Part shown: positions 7,431 through 18,473 of the stretch, one piece after another | Position numbering within the stretch: position 1 is the stretch's first letter | Layout: every line of letters begins with the position of its first letter | Assembly (NCBI GenBank): GCA_028292485.1 | Contig: JAQGMG010000001.1 | Span: 1 to 64,000, forward strand | Reading direction: 5' to 3' | Length of the DNA stretch: 64,000 nt | Origin: Rhodocyclales bacterium | GTDB lineage: Bacteria; Pseudomonadota; Gammaproteobacteria; Burkholderiales; Rhodocyclaceae | Position numbers and translations under genes: made by a program | The notes under the pieces: model-generated | Databases searched by the model: none | Told to the model about the DNA's origin: nothing | The model's input: only the letters and a program-made list of their open reading frames with translations

Positions 7431-7878
7431 AAGCTTTCGTAATTCGTCGATACGTCGCAGCCTGTCCGATGCGTATTCCATCGGCATCGATGAGATTCCA
7501 CACCGTCACATCCTCGATCCAGAAGCGCGTCCCGTCCTTTGCGATGCGCAAACCGCGATAATCGGTCGCAAAGCCATCGCGCTGCACGCGTTGCAATAGC
7601 GCATCACGTTCTTCTCGATTGGGCGCTTCAGCGGACAGACGTGAAGGCAGGCCGATGAACTCATCGGCGCTGTAGCCGAAGCAACGCAGCGTGGCTGCAT
7701 TGGCATAGACGAAGCGCGGGTCCGCGCTGGCGTCGTGCGCCAGCACGCAGAAACCCGCCTCTTCATCGAGCCAGCGCGCTGCGGCTTCGCGGCCGAGGTT
7801 TGCAGGCGCGAGCGCGACGCCGAGCAGTCGCTCATGCGAGCTCAATATCTCGCTCGCCCAGTCAGCTTTCGTAAGCAT
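7429..7878 (-). CDS. MEKHLA-domain (PAS-like) protein
   Basis: A 149-residue protein that is essentially one MEKHLA domain, a PAS-related fold described from plant HD-ZIP III regulators and stand-alone bacterial proteins. Visible features are VLAHDASADPRFVYANAATLRCFGYS, typical of PAS openings, then EFIGLPSRLSAE and a C-terminal FWIEDVTVWNLID strand pair. Some bacterial members may bind small ligands or cofactors; the role here is unknown. The stop codon abuts the gcvP remnant, which suggests the gene arrived with a segment inserted at the gcvP end. The ribosome-binding site is weak. Confidence 0.8.
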   Translation of the reverse strand: MLTKADWASEILSSHERLLGVALAPANLGREAAARWLDEEAGFCVLAHDASADPRFVYANAATLRCFGYSADEFIGLPSRLSAEAPNREERDALLQRVQRDGFATDYRGLRIAKDGTRFWIEDVTVWNLIDADGIRIGQAATYRRITKA

Positions 7879-7921
7879 CTGTAATGCGCTCAGAATCTGT
7901 TCGCGATCTCAAAAAAATCAT

Positions 7922-7992
7922 CGTCATCCCGGCGAAGGCCGGGATCCAGCACCGGACGTCCAACCTGGATCCCGGCCTTCGCCGGGATGACG
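7922..7992. repeat. dRS3-like inverted-repeat element, copy 2
   Basis: Ends CGTCATCCCGGCGAAGGCC and its inverse GGCCTTCGCCGGGATGACG. It is a GC-shifted relative of the elements at 2486 and 34506. It lies in the short gap between the MEKHLA and DUF5710 genes. Confidence 0.85.
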
Positions 7993-8011
7993 AGCGTTCT
8001 TCGTGGTCCTC

Positions 8012-8329
8012 TCAGGCCGACAAGGCCGTGGCGCGGCACTTATCGCACACATCCCAAGGCAAGCAGGTGCATACGCGTGGCAACTCGACGTACTTGCTGC
8101 CGACAATCACGATGCCCTCCCTGGAAAGCGCTTTCGGTTTTGCAGGTGCGCGAGCTGGCGCTGCAGAGGAGGGGGCTGATCCATCGCGCGGCGTCGGGTT
8201 CCACTTCGAGAATGGCGCCATGTCCGCCTTGTCCTCCACGTACCAAAGCTTGCTCGCCGCATCCCAGCGCGCGCCTAGTTGCTTGGCAGCATCTTTCTCT
8301 GCGAAGGGGACTTTTAAGTTGAATCTCAT
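8012..8329 (-). CDS. DUF5710-domain protein with a C-terminal cysteine cluster
   Basis: A 105-residue protein. Residues 1-45 match the DUF5710 pattern (MRFNLKVPFAEKDAAK, LGARWDAASKLWYVE), a small domain also found attached to plasmid primases and topoisomerases. A Pro/Ala-rich linker follows, then a tail with VCTCLPWDVCDKC, four cysteines that could bind one zinc ion. Start ATG8329 is chosen because the domain begins there; the frame open to 8482 crosses a repeat. A role in nucleic-acid binding is plausible but unproven. It belongs to the accessory strip downstream of gcvP. Confidence 0.75.
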   Translation of the reverse strand: MRFNLKVPFAEKDAAKQLGARWDAASKLWYVEDKADMAPFSKWNPTPRDGSAPSSAAPARAPAKPKALSREGIVIVGSKYVELPRVCTCLPWDVCDKCRATALSA

Positions 8330-8408
8330 GGTGTGCTTGGGATGAATGGGTAGGGCGGGATCATACGGGGAAGGGTGAGCGAGTGAAATGTCACTTGCCC
8401 CCGAATTC

Positions 8409-8487
8409 GTAGGGTGGGCTCGGTGAGCCCACACGTCAAAGCGTAGTTTTCGCGACAAAACGCGTGGGCACGCCGTGCCCACCCTAC
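8409..8487. repeat. GTAGGG-type inverted-repeat element, copy 2
   Basis: A 79-bp element with perfect 11-bp terminal inverted repeats (GTAGGGTGGGC / GCCCACCCTAC). Each end also folds on itself (GGGCTCGGTGAGCCC; GTGGGCACGCCGTGCCCAC). Confidence 0.8.
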
Positions 8488-8756
8488 CGGGCTCGCTTCG
8501 AGGGGGGAGTGCTGTTCGATTTACTTGCGGTTAACGGTCTAGCACCCAATCGGTTTGCTTCTATGAGCTTTCGTGAAGGTGAGTTTGATCGGTCGTCATT
8601 TGCTGTTGAGGCCGATGTAAGTCCCAGTATCGTGAGTGAGCAAGATTCGATGACCAAGCATGATCAAAATTTTCTTCTTGGTAGTGTTCTCTCTTCTAGT
8701 GAGCTGGAAAAGTTTAAACACTAAGTTGTATGTTGAGAGTTCAACCCCAAGGACAA

Positions 8757-8784
8757 AGAAGGCCACGCGTTGCGTGGCCTTTTT
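8757..8784 (+). terminator. Terminator-like hairpin in the accessory strip
   Basis: Stem AAGGCCACGC / GCGTGGCCTT with a 3-nt loop and T-run. No convincing plus-strand gene precedes it. A 16-nt match to the gcvP 3' end follows at 8813-8828, the same arrangement as at 7276 and 9702. Confidence 0.65.
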
Positions 8785-8979
8785 CATTCCTGAGATAAAG
8801 GCGTTTAGTTTTCGTACTCATCCGTCGGAAAAAGACGAACCGGATGGCTGGCATGAAAAGCAAGACAAATATTTCGTATCTGTTATTTTAGCCCCCACCG
8901 GTTAATTCGAGCCGGTAGGCGCGTAGGCGGGCGGTCGATGCAATGATCTAGACAAAACATCTAACGGGGAGGGTTACCA

Positions 8980-9627
8980 ATGCTTTCAAGTCTTGCACCT
9001 AATTGGCTTGCGATAGTCAGTACGATTGGATTATCAATCCTGTGCAGTGCGCTGTGGGATGTAGCCAAGCCGGCGGGTCGCTGGTTGTTTGGAAAGATCA
9101 TCAATGCGATTTCACAACGCTCGACTCGCGTTCTCGATGGAATTTATCGACAGGCTGGTCGTGGGTACTCAGAACGCGCCAGCATTCAAGTACTTATTCT
9201 TTCAATTGCCTTAGTCATCGGTATTTTCTTAGCTTTCCCTGTTGTGGGGTATAGCCATCTCTACGGCGAAAAACGTGCCGATCGAATCAGCGCCATGGCT
9301 ATAAGCTGCAGCAAGGTTACCCCCGACAAAATGGAGTCCTGTATCGAAGCTGCGTCGTTGGCGAACGCAGCCCCATATCTTCATACTTCGATGCTAAGTG
9401 GAATCTTTCTATCCGTAATGCTTCTCTATCGATTGATGTGCGTTCTGACAATCAATGGTCTTGTCAGTCAGTACCGACGAAAGTTTACTATTGCTAGGCC
9501 TGAGCTAGATCAGCAGGTGGCCTTGGAGGTTGAGCGGAGTTACGCGTTAATTCGAACGAAGGCTGACTATGACTCAATCATTAAAATGCTAAGCCATGTT
9601 GCGTCAACGCGTCCAAGTGGAAAGTAA
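8980..9627 (+). CDS. Hypothetical three-helix membrane protein
   Basis: A 215-residue protein I cannot assign. Hydrophobic segments lie at about 8-27, 69-90 and 137-158. The loop between the second and third contains Cys110 and Cys121 and, by the positive-inside rule, may be periplasmic. The basic segment at about 30-65 and the C-terminal 55 residues, which end in a charged helix-like stretch, would be cytoplasmic. The start is supported by GGGGAGG about 10 nt upstream. Base composition is AT-richer than the housekeeping genes on either side, and the gene sits between gcvP-end fragments, so recent acquisition is likely. Confidence 0.7.
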   Translation: MLSSLAPNWLAIVSTIGLSILCSALWDVAKPAGRWLFGKIINAISQRSTRVLDGIYRQAGRGYSERASIQVLILSIALVIGIFLAFPVVGYSHLYGEKRADRISAMAISCSKVTPDKMESCIEAASLANAAPYLHTSMLSGIFLSVMLLYRLMCVLTINGLVSQYRRKFTIARPELDQQVALEVERSYALIRTKADYDSIIKMLSHVASTRPSGK

Positions 9628-9701
9628 CCACACTGAGTGCGCTCTATTCTTGGCCTAGCCGTTCTTACTGGTACGGGAGGTGAATTTGTTCCCGCCCCAT
9701 G

Positions 9702-9731
9702 AAAAAAGCCACGCAAAAGCGTGGCTTTTTT
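9702..9731. terminator. Bidirectional terminator after gcvP
   Basis: AAAAAAGCCACGC, loop AAAA, GCGTGGCTTTTTT. A and T runs on both sides let it serve gcvP on the minus strand and the unknown membrane protein gene on the plus strand. Confidence 0.9.
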
Positions 9732-9745
9732 GGTGCAACTGAAGA

Positions 9746-12676
<2,931 letters not shown>

Positions 12677-12714
12677 GGTGAATCCGGTACAAACGTAAAT
12701 AGGGTGATGTCTTG

Positions 12715-12835
12715 CGTAGGGTGGGTTAGGCGAAGCCGTAACCCACCGGTCGTAAAATATCCGGGCGCAAGCGCCCGCTGAAAAGCTGAATCGGTGGCTC
12801 ATTTGCAACTCAGGGCTGCGCTAACCCACCCTACG
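12715..12835. repeat. GTAGGG-type inverted-repeat element, copy 3
   Basis: A 121-bp element whose ends are CGTAGGGTGGGTTAG and its inverse CTAACCCACCCTACG. Inner hairpins include GGCGAAGCC and CGGGCGCAAGCGCCCG. It lies 39 nt upstream of gcvP inside the operon and could alter message stability or readthrough. Confidence 0.8.
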
Positions 12836-12839
12836 ATTT

Positions 12840-13013
12840 CTACGATTTCGTGCCGCGCTTGAAACGCACCACGACCCACAGCAGCCAGAACGCAAGCAAG
12901 GCGCCGGTGAGCCACTTGCCACGCGTCAGCACGAGCACGATCAAAACCATGCCGCCGGCTACGATGGCGTAGCGTAGCAACTCCTGGAGCGGACTTCGTT
13001 CCTTGCGTGACAC
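12840..13013 (-). CDS. Small two-helix membrane protein between gcvH and gcvP
   Basis: A 57-residue open frame with a GTG start 8 nt after the gcvH stop codon. The translation has a basic N-terminus (VSRKERSPLQ) and two hydrophobic stretches, about 15-30 (YAIVAGGMVLIVLVLT) and 34-51 (WLTGALLAFWLLWVVVRF), ending in a basic tail (KRGTKS). The pattern strongly resembles a two-pass inner-membrane microprotein. No strong ribosome-binding site is seen, so translation may be coupled to gcvH. I do not recognise a family; the position suggests co-expression with glycine cleavage. Confidence 0.65.
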   Translation of the reverse strand: MSRKERSPLQELLRYAIVAGGMVLIVLVLTRGKWLTGALLAFWLLWVVVRFKRGTKS

Positions 13014-13021
13014 GACGGTCG

Positions 13022-13405
13022 TTACGCTGCGTCGATGACAGCTTTGTAAGCGTCCGCCGTCAGCAGCGCATCGATGTCATCCAGGTTTGCTGGCTTGATC
13101 TTGAATAACCAGGCGGCATACGCGTCGGTATTCACGCTTTCGGGCGTATCGATGGCATCGGTATTGGCGGCGACGATTTCACCGGCAATCGGCGCGTAGA
13201 TATCGGACGCGGCCTTGACCGACTCCACCACGGCAACTTCTTCCCTGGCCGCTACTTCGCGGCCCGCTTCAGGCAGTTCGAGAAAGACGATATCGCCGAG
13301 CGCATTTTGCGCGTGATCGGTGATGCCGATGGTGACGGTGCCGTCCGGTTCCTTGCGGACCCATTCGTGGGATTCGGTGTAACGCAGATTGGCTGGAACG
13401 CTCAT
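13022..13405 (-). CDS. gcvH: Glycine cleavage system H protein
   Basis: A 127-residue lipoyl carrier that shuttles the aminomethyl group from GcvP to GcvT and is reoxidised by dihydrolipoamide dehydrogenase. The lipoylated lysine is in the motif ESVKAASD, followed by [10 protein letters not shown]; the N-terminus [10 protein letters not shown] is typical. AAGGAG lies 7 nt before the ATG at 13405. It follows gcvT by about 50 nt in the same operon. Length and motifs are normal. Confidence 0.97.
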   Translation of the reverse strand: MSVPANLRYTESHEWVRKEPDGTVTIGITDHAQNALGDIVFLELPEAGREVAAREEVAVVESVKAASDIYAPIAGEIVAANTDAIDTPESVNTDAYAAWLFKIKPANLDDIDALLTADAYKAVIDAA

Positions 13406-13457
13406 GTCGAGACTCCTTGAAGGATTGAATTCAAAAACAGAAAAATGAAAGCCAGTT

Positions 13458-14558
13458 TCAGACCAGAACCTTGCCGTGACGCACGAAAGGCGTTTTCACC
13501 ACGCGTGCCTTGAGCTGCTTGCCGCGAATATCAACATGCACGACGTCACCAATCGAGACGCTGGCAGGCACGCGCGCAAAGGCAATCGAAGCATTCATGC
13601 TCGGCGCAAAGCTGCCGCTGGTGGTCTCGCCAAAGCCGCCCTCGTCGGTGAACACTTGCATATGGCTGCGCAGCACGCCGCGATCTTCGAGCACGATGCC
13701 AACCAGCGCGCGCGCTGGTGGGGCTGCTTCCAGTGCAGCACGGCCGACGAAATCACGACCTTCGTTGAAATCCACCGTCCAGGCCAGACCGGATTCGAGC
13801 GGCCCGACGTTGTCGTCCATGTCCTGACCGTAGAGATTCATGCCGGCTTCGAGACGCAGTGTGTCGCGCGCGCCCAGCCCGGCAGGTTTCACGCCGGCAG
13901 CGGCAAGCGCATTCCAGATTTCGACGACGCGTGGTGTCGGCACGATCAGCTCGAAGCCGTCTTCGCCGGTGTAGCCGGTGCGGCATAACGTAATGTCGTT
14001 GAACTGGACTGCCTGAAAATATTTCAGCGGCTCGGAGACGGCTTGTGAGCCGGGCAGGGCGGCCCAGACTTTGGTGCGTGCTTGCGGGCCTTGCACGGCA
14101 ATCATCGCGAAATCGCGGCGCGCGGTGATGGTGACGTTGCCACCGCCAGGCATCGCGGCGGCCTGTTTGCGCATCCAGGCGATGTCCTTGTCGGCGGTGC
14201 TCGCATTGACGACGATGCGATAGAACGGTGGCAACTGAGCCGGCGAGAAGAAGTAGGTAATGAGGTCGTCAACTACACCGCCGCGCTCGTTGAGCATGCA
14301 CGAATACAGCGCACGCCCCGGCTCTTTCAGCTTGTCGATATTGTTGGCGAGCAGCCGGCGCAGGAAGTCCTGCGCGCCCGCGCCTTCGACGTCGACAGGC
14401 AGCATGTGCGAGACGTCGAACATGCCGGCGTCGGCGCGCACGAGCTTGTGCTCTTCGAGTTGCGAGCCGTAGTGAATCGGCATATCCCAGCCGGCGAAGT
14501 CGACGAGCTTGGCGCCGGCGGCGACGTGGGTGGCGTAGAGCGGGGTCTGCTTGGACAA
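13458..14558 (-). CDS. gcvT: Aminomethyltransferase, T-protein
   Basis: A 366-residue T-protein that transfers the one-carbon unit from lipoyl-GcvH to tetrahydrofolate and releases ammonia. Family features include [23 protein letters not shown] and [12 protein letters not shown]. The best start is a TTG at 14558 giving [10 protein letters not shown], which is where family members begin, with GGAG 8 nt upstream. The frame stays open upstream through the riboswitch, so an ATG-only search would over-extend it. A tandem glycine riboswitch and terminator precede it. Confidence 0.93.
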   Translation of the reverse strand: MSKQTPLYATHVAAGAKLVDFAGWDMPIHYGSQLEEHKLVRADAGMFDVSHMLPVDVEGAGAQDFLRRLLANNIDKLKEPGRALYSCMLNERGGVVDDLITYFFSPAQLPPFYRIVVNASTADKDIAWMRKQAAAMPGGGNVTITARRDFAMIAVQGPQARTKVWAALPGSQAVSEPLKYFQAVQFNDITLCRTGYTGEDGFELIVPTPRVVEIWNALAAAGVKPAGLGARDTLRLEAGMNLYGQDMDDNVGPLESGLAWTVDFNEGRDFVGRAALEAAPPARALVGIVLEDRGVLRSHMQVFTDEGGFGETTSGSFAPSMNASIAFARVPASVSIGDVVHVDIRGKQLKARVVKTPFVRHGKVLV

Positions 14559-14581
14559 GGACAGTTCTCCATCTTGAAATG

Positions 14582-14631
14582 AAAAAGGGCCAGGCGTCAC
14601 GAATGCTTCTTCCGTGTACCGCATGGCCCCC
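14582..14631 (-). terminator. Riboswitch expression-platform terminator
   Basis: On the minus strand GGGGGCCA, just after the second aptamer, can pair with TGGCCC at about 14587-14592, which is followed by a run of five T. The left arm adjoins the final P1 helix, so glycine binding should compete with terminator formation and raise gcv transcription. Confidence 0.75.
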
Positions 14632-14833
14632 ATCTGTCCTTGATACCTGAGAGATTTGGAAGCTTGGCTTCCAGTGCCCCTTCGGTGGATGCTCGCCCAT
14701 TGCTGGTGGCATCGCTCTCCAGATTTTGCTTTCCTTGTCCGGTCCTTTATACCTGAGCGTTCCCGGGGGGGTTGCGCCTTCGGCGGCCCGGCAAGCTGGT
14801 AAAAACCGGCTGCGAGCACTCTCCCAAACAGAC
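14631..14833 (-). promoter_or_regulatory. Tandem glycine riboswitch (gcvT leader)
   Basis: Two glycine aptamers in series on the minus strand. Each has the conserved core: GGGAGAGTGC, CCGCCGAAGGCGCAA and CTCAGGTATAAAGGAC for the first; TGGAGAGCGATGCC, CCACCGAAGGGGCA and CTCAGGTATCAAGGACAG for the second. P1 of aptamer 1 pairs GTCTG with CGGAC; P1 of aptamer 2 pairs ATCTG with CAGAT. It controls gcvT-gcvH-gcvP, most likely as a glycine-activated anti-terminator. Confidence 0.95.
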
Positions 14834-14872
14834 GGCGACTGTACCGGAAGCGAAGGGCGCGAAGCAAGCGTT

Positions 14873-14881
14873 TGCTATGAT
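14873..14881 (+). promoter_or_regulatory. Extended -10 element for the PHP gene
   Basis: TGCTATGAT fits an extended sigma-70 -10 box, about 60 nt upstream of the PHP gene start. No clear -35 is seen, as is common for extended -10 promoters. Confidence 0.4.
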
Positions 14882-14940
14882 GCTTGTCTGCCACCTGGAT
14901 TTCGCGCCCGTGCTGGCGCCTTACTCGTCTGATCTCGACC

Positions 14941-15783
14941 ATGTTCGCACCACAGAACGCCGATCTTCATTGCCACTCCACCGTTTCTGACGGCTTGCTC
15001 AGCCCGACGGCGCTCGTCGAGCGTGCGCATGCCAACGGTGTCGATTTGCTGGCGCTGACGGATCACGACGAACTCGGCGGTCTCGCTGAAGCGCGTCTGG
15101 CTGCAGAGGCCCGTGGCATGCGCTTTGTGAACGGGGTAGAGGTCTCGGTTTCGTATTGCGACCAGACCGTGCACATCGTTGGCCTTGGGATCGACGCCGG
15201 TTCGACTGTGCTGCGGGATGGCCTCGACAGTGTGCGCGGTGGCCGCGGCGGGCGAGCCAAGCGTATCGGCATGGAGCTGGCGAAGATCGGAATCAAGGAT
15301 GCCTTCGAAGGCGCAGCGAAATATGCCGACAACCCGGAGCTGATCAGTCGTGCCCACTTTGCGCGCTACCTGGTCGGGATCGGCATCGCACGCGATACCT
15401 CTGCGGTCTTCGATCACTACCTGGTGCGCGGCAAGCCCGGTTTTGTCGATCACGAATGGGCGACATTGGCCGATGCGCTGGAATGGATTCATGCAGCCGG
15501 GGGCATCGCAGTCATTGCACACCCGGGCCGCTACCGTATTTCGAATGCGGAGATGAAAGCGCTGTTCGAGGAATTCACCGATCTGAAAGGCGAGGGCGTT
15601 GAGGTCGTCACCAGCGCTCACACGCCACAGATGCGCAACCAGTTCGCCACCATGGCACGTCGCTACAAGCTGCTGGCGTCGCGTGCTTCAGACTTTCATG
15701 GCCCGGGCGAGAGCCATGTCGATATCGGTTGCGCCGAAGCCCTGCCGCCAGATCTTGAGCCAGTGTGGACTCGGCTGGTTTGA
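14941..15783 (+). CDS. PHP-domain phosphoesterase, YciV/RNase AM type
   Basis: A 280-residue stand-alone PHP-domain protein. Metal ligands are visible in [11 protein letters not shown] near the N-terminus, LTDHDELGG at about 38-46, the central HPGRY and the C-terminal [10 protein letters not shown]. This set matches the YciV/TrpH family, characterised as a 3',5'-nucleoside bisphosphate phosphatase and 5'-3' exoribonuclease (RNase AM). The start at 14941 gives the family N-terminus; the frame open from 14884 is judged untranslated leader. It is divergent from the gcv operon and heads a run of genes with yciO, as often seen. Exact substrate remains inferred from the family. Confidence 0.9.
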   Translation: MFAPQNADLHCHSTVSDGLLSPTALVERAHANGVDLLALTDHDELGGLAEARLAAEARGMRFVNGVEVSVSYCDQTVHIVGLGIDAGSTVLRDGLDSVRGGRGGRAKRIGMELAKIGIKDAFEGAAKYADNPELISRAHFARYLVGIGIARDTSAVFDHYLVRGKPGFVDHEWATLADALEWIHAAGGIAVIAHPGRYRISNAEMKALFEEFTDLKGEGVEVVTSAHTPQMRNQFATMARRYKLLASRASDFHGPGESHVDIGCAEALPPDLEPVWTRLV

Positions 15784-15879
15784 CACGGCTTGTTGCTCGT
15801 CAGACCCCAAACCATTTGAAATGAATGCCATTGCCCGGCATGCGCTGCACGCCGGAACGAAATTTGCCCCGTAATCTTC

Positions 15880-16503
15880 ATGTCCCAGTTTTTTGAAATT
15901 CACCCCGAACAACCTCAGCTGCGTCTCATCCGACAGGCTGCCAGCATCCTGCGCGACGGTGGTCTGATTGCCGTACCGACCGACGCGGCGTATTCGCTCG
16001 TCGGCCATGTCGGAGACGCTAAAGTGCTCGAACGCATCCGGCGAATTCGCGGTGTGGATGAGCGCCATCACTTCACGCTGATGTGTTGTGACCTGTCGCA
16101 AATTGCCACGTATGCGCGTGTCGATAACGCGCAATTCCGTTTGCTCAAAGCTGCCACGCCCGGCGCTTACACCTTCATTCTCGAAGGGACGAAGGAGCTG
16201 CCGCGCCGGGTGCTGCATCCCAAGCGCAAGACTATTGGCTTGCGTGTGCCTGACCATGCCGTGATGCTGGCATTGCTGGAGGAGCTTGGTGAGCCACTGG
16301 TTTCTTCGACGCTGCTCTTGCCCGACGAAGATATGCCGCTGGTGAGCGTCGACGAGATTCGCGAACGCTTGAATCGCGAGCTGGAGCTGATCATCGAAGC
16401 CGGACCCTGCGGCGCGGACCTGACGACCGTTGTTGATCTGACGGGAGGAGCACCGGAACTGGTGCGCGCAGGTAAGGGCGAACTCCGTCGCCTGGGCTTG
16501 TGA
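15880..16503 (+). CDS. yciO: YciO-family (Sua5/YrdC-like) protein
   Basis: A 207-residue member of the YrdC/Sua5 fold, which in TsaC makes threonylcarbamoyl-AMP for tRNA t6A. Features are GGLIAVPTDAAYSLVGHVGD, where canonical TsaC has a PTET-like motif, then RHHFTLMCCDLS, ATPGAYTFIL and TIGLRVPDH. The divergent PTDAAY site and downstream LPDEDMPL mark the YciO branch, whose in vivo role is less certain than that of TsaC. It lies 96 nt after the PHP gene, an association seen in other proteobacteria. Confidence 0.9.
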   Translation: MSQFFEIHPEQPQLRLIRQAASILRDGGLIAVPTDAAYSLVGHVGDAKVLERIRRIRGVDERHHFTLMCCDLSQIATYARVDNAQFRLLKAATPGAYTFILEGTKELPRRVLHPKRKTIGLRVPDHAVMLALLEELGEPLVSSTLLLPDEDMPLVSVDEIRERLNRELELIIEAGPCGADLTTVVDLTGGAPELVRAGKGELRRLGL

Positions 16504-16552
16504 AGCTGCATTCAGACCGACCCACAGCGCATTCAAGCTAAACTCGTCCTTC

Positions 16553-17224
16553 ATGCCCCAAATCATTCTCGACATAGCGCTGTGGGCGCTGCCGGTCATT
16601 CTGGCCATCACCTTGCACGAGGCGGCGCATGGTTACGTCGCGCGCATGTTCGGCGATCCCACTGCCTACGAGCAAGGGCGCATCACGCTCAATCCGCTAA
16701 AGCACATCGATCCGGTGGGCACGCTGCTATTGCCAGGGATAATCGTCGTCATGAACGCTGTCGCGGGTGCGCATCTTCCCGTGTTTGGCTGGGCAAAACC
16801 GGTGCCGGTGAATTTCGGCCGTTTGCGCCGCCCCAAGCAGGACATGTTCTGGGTGGCTGCAGCGGGGCCTGCCAGCAATTTCATCCAGGCCGTACTCTGG
16901 ATGCTGGTGGCGTCGCTGTTCGTGTCGAGGCCGGTCGAAGGGGCCGGTGAGGCTGTGCTGGCAGTGTTGTGTGCCCGCGGCCTTGCGGCGAATCTGGTGC
17001 TCATGCTGATCAACCTGATCCCGATTCCACCGCTGGATGGCGGCCGTATCATGGTCAGCCTCCTGCCGGGGCGTGCCGCCTGGCAGCTGTCCCGCGTCGA
17101 GCCTTATGGCTTCTTCATCCTCATCGCCCTGTTGTATTCTGACGTGCTGAACAAGCCGCTGCAGATGGCAATGGAAGGCGTGGCACAGCTTATTTTCCTG
17201 ATCACCGGCGCTCCGGCGGCCTGA
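16553..17224 (+). CDS. Site-2 protease family (M50) membrane metalloprotease
   Basis: A 223-residue, multi-pass intramembrane zinc protease. The zinc-binding HEAAHG lies at about 22-27 in the first helix, and NLIPIPPLDGGR near 160 supplies the third ligand in the conserved NPxPxLDG context. There is no PDZ domain, so it is a compact S2P member unlike RseP. Substrate is unknown. The PHP-yciO-S2P-trpS-scpA-scpB-rluB order is widely conserved in betaproteobacteria, which suggests co-transcription rather than a shared pathway. The gap to trpS is 28 nt. Confidence 0.92.
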   Translation: MPQIILDIALWALPVILAITLHEAAHGYVARMFGDPTAYEQGRITLNPLKHIDPVGTLLLPGIIVVMNAVAGAHLPVFGWAKPVPVNFGRLRRPKQDMFWVAAAGPASNFIQAVLWMLVASLFVSRPVEGAGEAVLAVLCARGLAANLVLMLINLIPIPPLDGGRIMVSLLPGRAAWQLSRVEPYGFFILIALLYSDVLNKPLQMAMEGVAQLIFLITGAPAA

Positions 17225-17252
17225 CGATTTCAATCCGAGGTTTACTCCAAAC

Positions 17253-18455
17253 ATGTACGCAGATCGAGTCCTCTCCGGCATGCGCCCTACCGGGCGCCTG
17301 CATATCGGCCACTATCACGGCGCACTCAAGAACTGGGTCAGGCTGCAGAACGAAATGCCCTGCCTGTTCTTCGTCGCCGACTGGCACGCGCTGACGACCG
17401 CGTATGACTCGGTTTCGATCATCGAGGAAAGCGTCTGGGACATGGTCATCGACTGGCTCGCTGCGGGCATCGATCCGAACCAGTCCACCATCTTCATCCA
17501 GTCGCGTGTGCCCGAACATGCCGAGCTGCACTTGTTGCTATCGATGATGTGTCCGCTCGGCTGGCTCGAGCGCGTGCCGACGTACAAAGACCAGCAGGAA
17601 AAGCTCAGCGAGAAGGATCTTTCGACCTACGGTTTTCTCGGCTACCCACTGCTGCAGAGCGCCGACATCCTGCTGTATCGCTCGACGCATGTGCCGGTCG
17701 GTGAAGACCAGGTGCCGCACATCGAACTCACGCGCGAAGTGGCACGCCGCTTCAACCATCTGTATGGCCGTGAGCCGGGCTTCGAAGACAAGGCGCGCGA
17801 AGCCGTGAAGAAGCTTGGCGGCAAACGCGCCAAGCTTTACGAGCAACTGCGCACGCGCTTCCAGCAAGAAGGCGACAAGGACGCACTGGATCAGGGCAAG
17901 GCGCTGCTGGACGATTCGCAAAGCCTTTCCATGGGCGATCGCGAGCGCCTCTTCGGCTACCTGGAAGGCAGCGGCAAGATGATTCTGGTCGAGCCGCATG
18001 CAAAGCTGACCGAGGCCTCACGCGTCGTCGGTCTCGATGGTCAGAAAATGTCGAAGTCATACAACAACACCATCTTCATGCGCGACGATCCAGAGGTCGT
18101 CAGCAAGAAGGTGCGCACCATGCCGACCGATCCGGCGCGCGTGCGCCGCACCGATCCGGGCGAGCCGGAGCGTTGCCCGGTGTGGCAGTTCCACCAGGTC
18201 TATTCCGACGACACCACACGCGAGTGGGTACAGCAAGGCTGTCGCACTGCGGGCATCGGCTGCCTCGAATGCAAGCAGCCTGTGATCGATGCCATTGTCA
18301 AGGAACAGGAGCCTTTCCACGAGCGCGCCCAGCAATACCTCGACGATCCGGCGCTGGTGCGTAGCGTGCTTGCCGATGGTTGCGAGCGCGCGCGCAAGCT
18401 GGCCCAGGAGACAATGCGCGACGTGCGCGACGCCATGGGTTTGTCATACAGTTAA
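17253..18455 (+). CDS. trpS: Tryptophan-tRNA ligase
   Basis: A 400-residue class I aminoacyl-tRNA synthetase that charges tRNA-Trp. The ATP-binding HIGH motif is in GRLHIGHYHG near residues 14-23 and KMSKS is in GQKMSKSYNN near 264-273. It is about 60 residues longer than the common E. coli-type enzyme because of a charged insertion at about 175-245 (AREAVKKLGGKRAKL onward) between the Rossmann half and KMSKS. This long form is known in several betaproteobacteria. The start follows GAGG by about 12 nt. Confidence 0.96.
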   Translation: MYADRVLSGMRPTGRLHIGHYHGALKNWVRLQNEMPCLFFVADWHALTTAYDSVSIIEESVWDMVIDWLAAGIDPNQSTIFIQSRVPEHAELHLLLSMMCPLGWLERVPTYKDQQEKLSEKDLSTYGFLGYPLLQSADILLYRSTHVPVGEDQVPHIELTREVARRFNHLYGREPGFEDKAREAVKKLGGKRAKLYEQLRTRFQQEGDKDALDQGKALLDDSQSLSMGDRERLFGYLEGSGKMILVEPHAKLTEASRVVGLDGQKMSKSYNNTIFMRDDPEVVSKKVRTMPTDPARVRRTDPGEPERCPVWQFHQVYSDDTTREWVQQGCRTAGIGCLECKQPVIDAIVKEQEPFHERAQQYLDDPALVRSVLADGCERARKLAQETMRDVRDAMGLSYS

Positions 18456-18473
18456 CGCATTGATAACTACGGC

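Larger units (their letters stand above)
8330..8979. other. Intergenic accessory DNA, AT-richer than its surroundings
   Basis: About 650 nt with a GTAGGG-type repeat (8409-8487), a terminator hairpin (8757-8784) and a 16-nt gcvP-end-like motif (8813-8828). The short frames at 8464-8724 and 8596-8787 show no start signals or domains. From about 8500 the base composition drops visibly in GC, suggesting transferred DNA. Confidence 0.5.

Noticed and set aside
8464-8787. Short frames on both strands in the accessory strip
   Set aside because: They overlap a repeat and a terminator and have no start signals; treated as non-coding.
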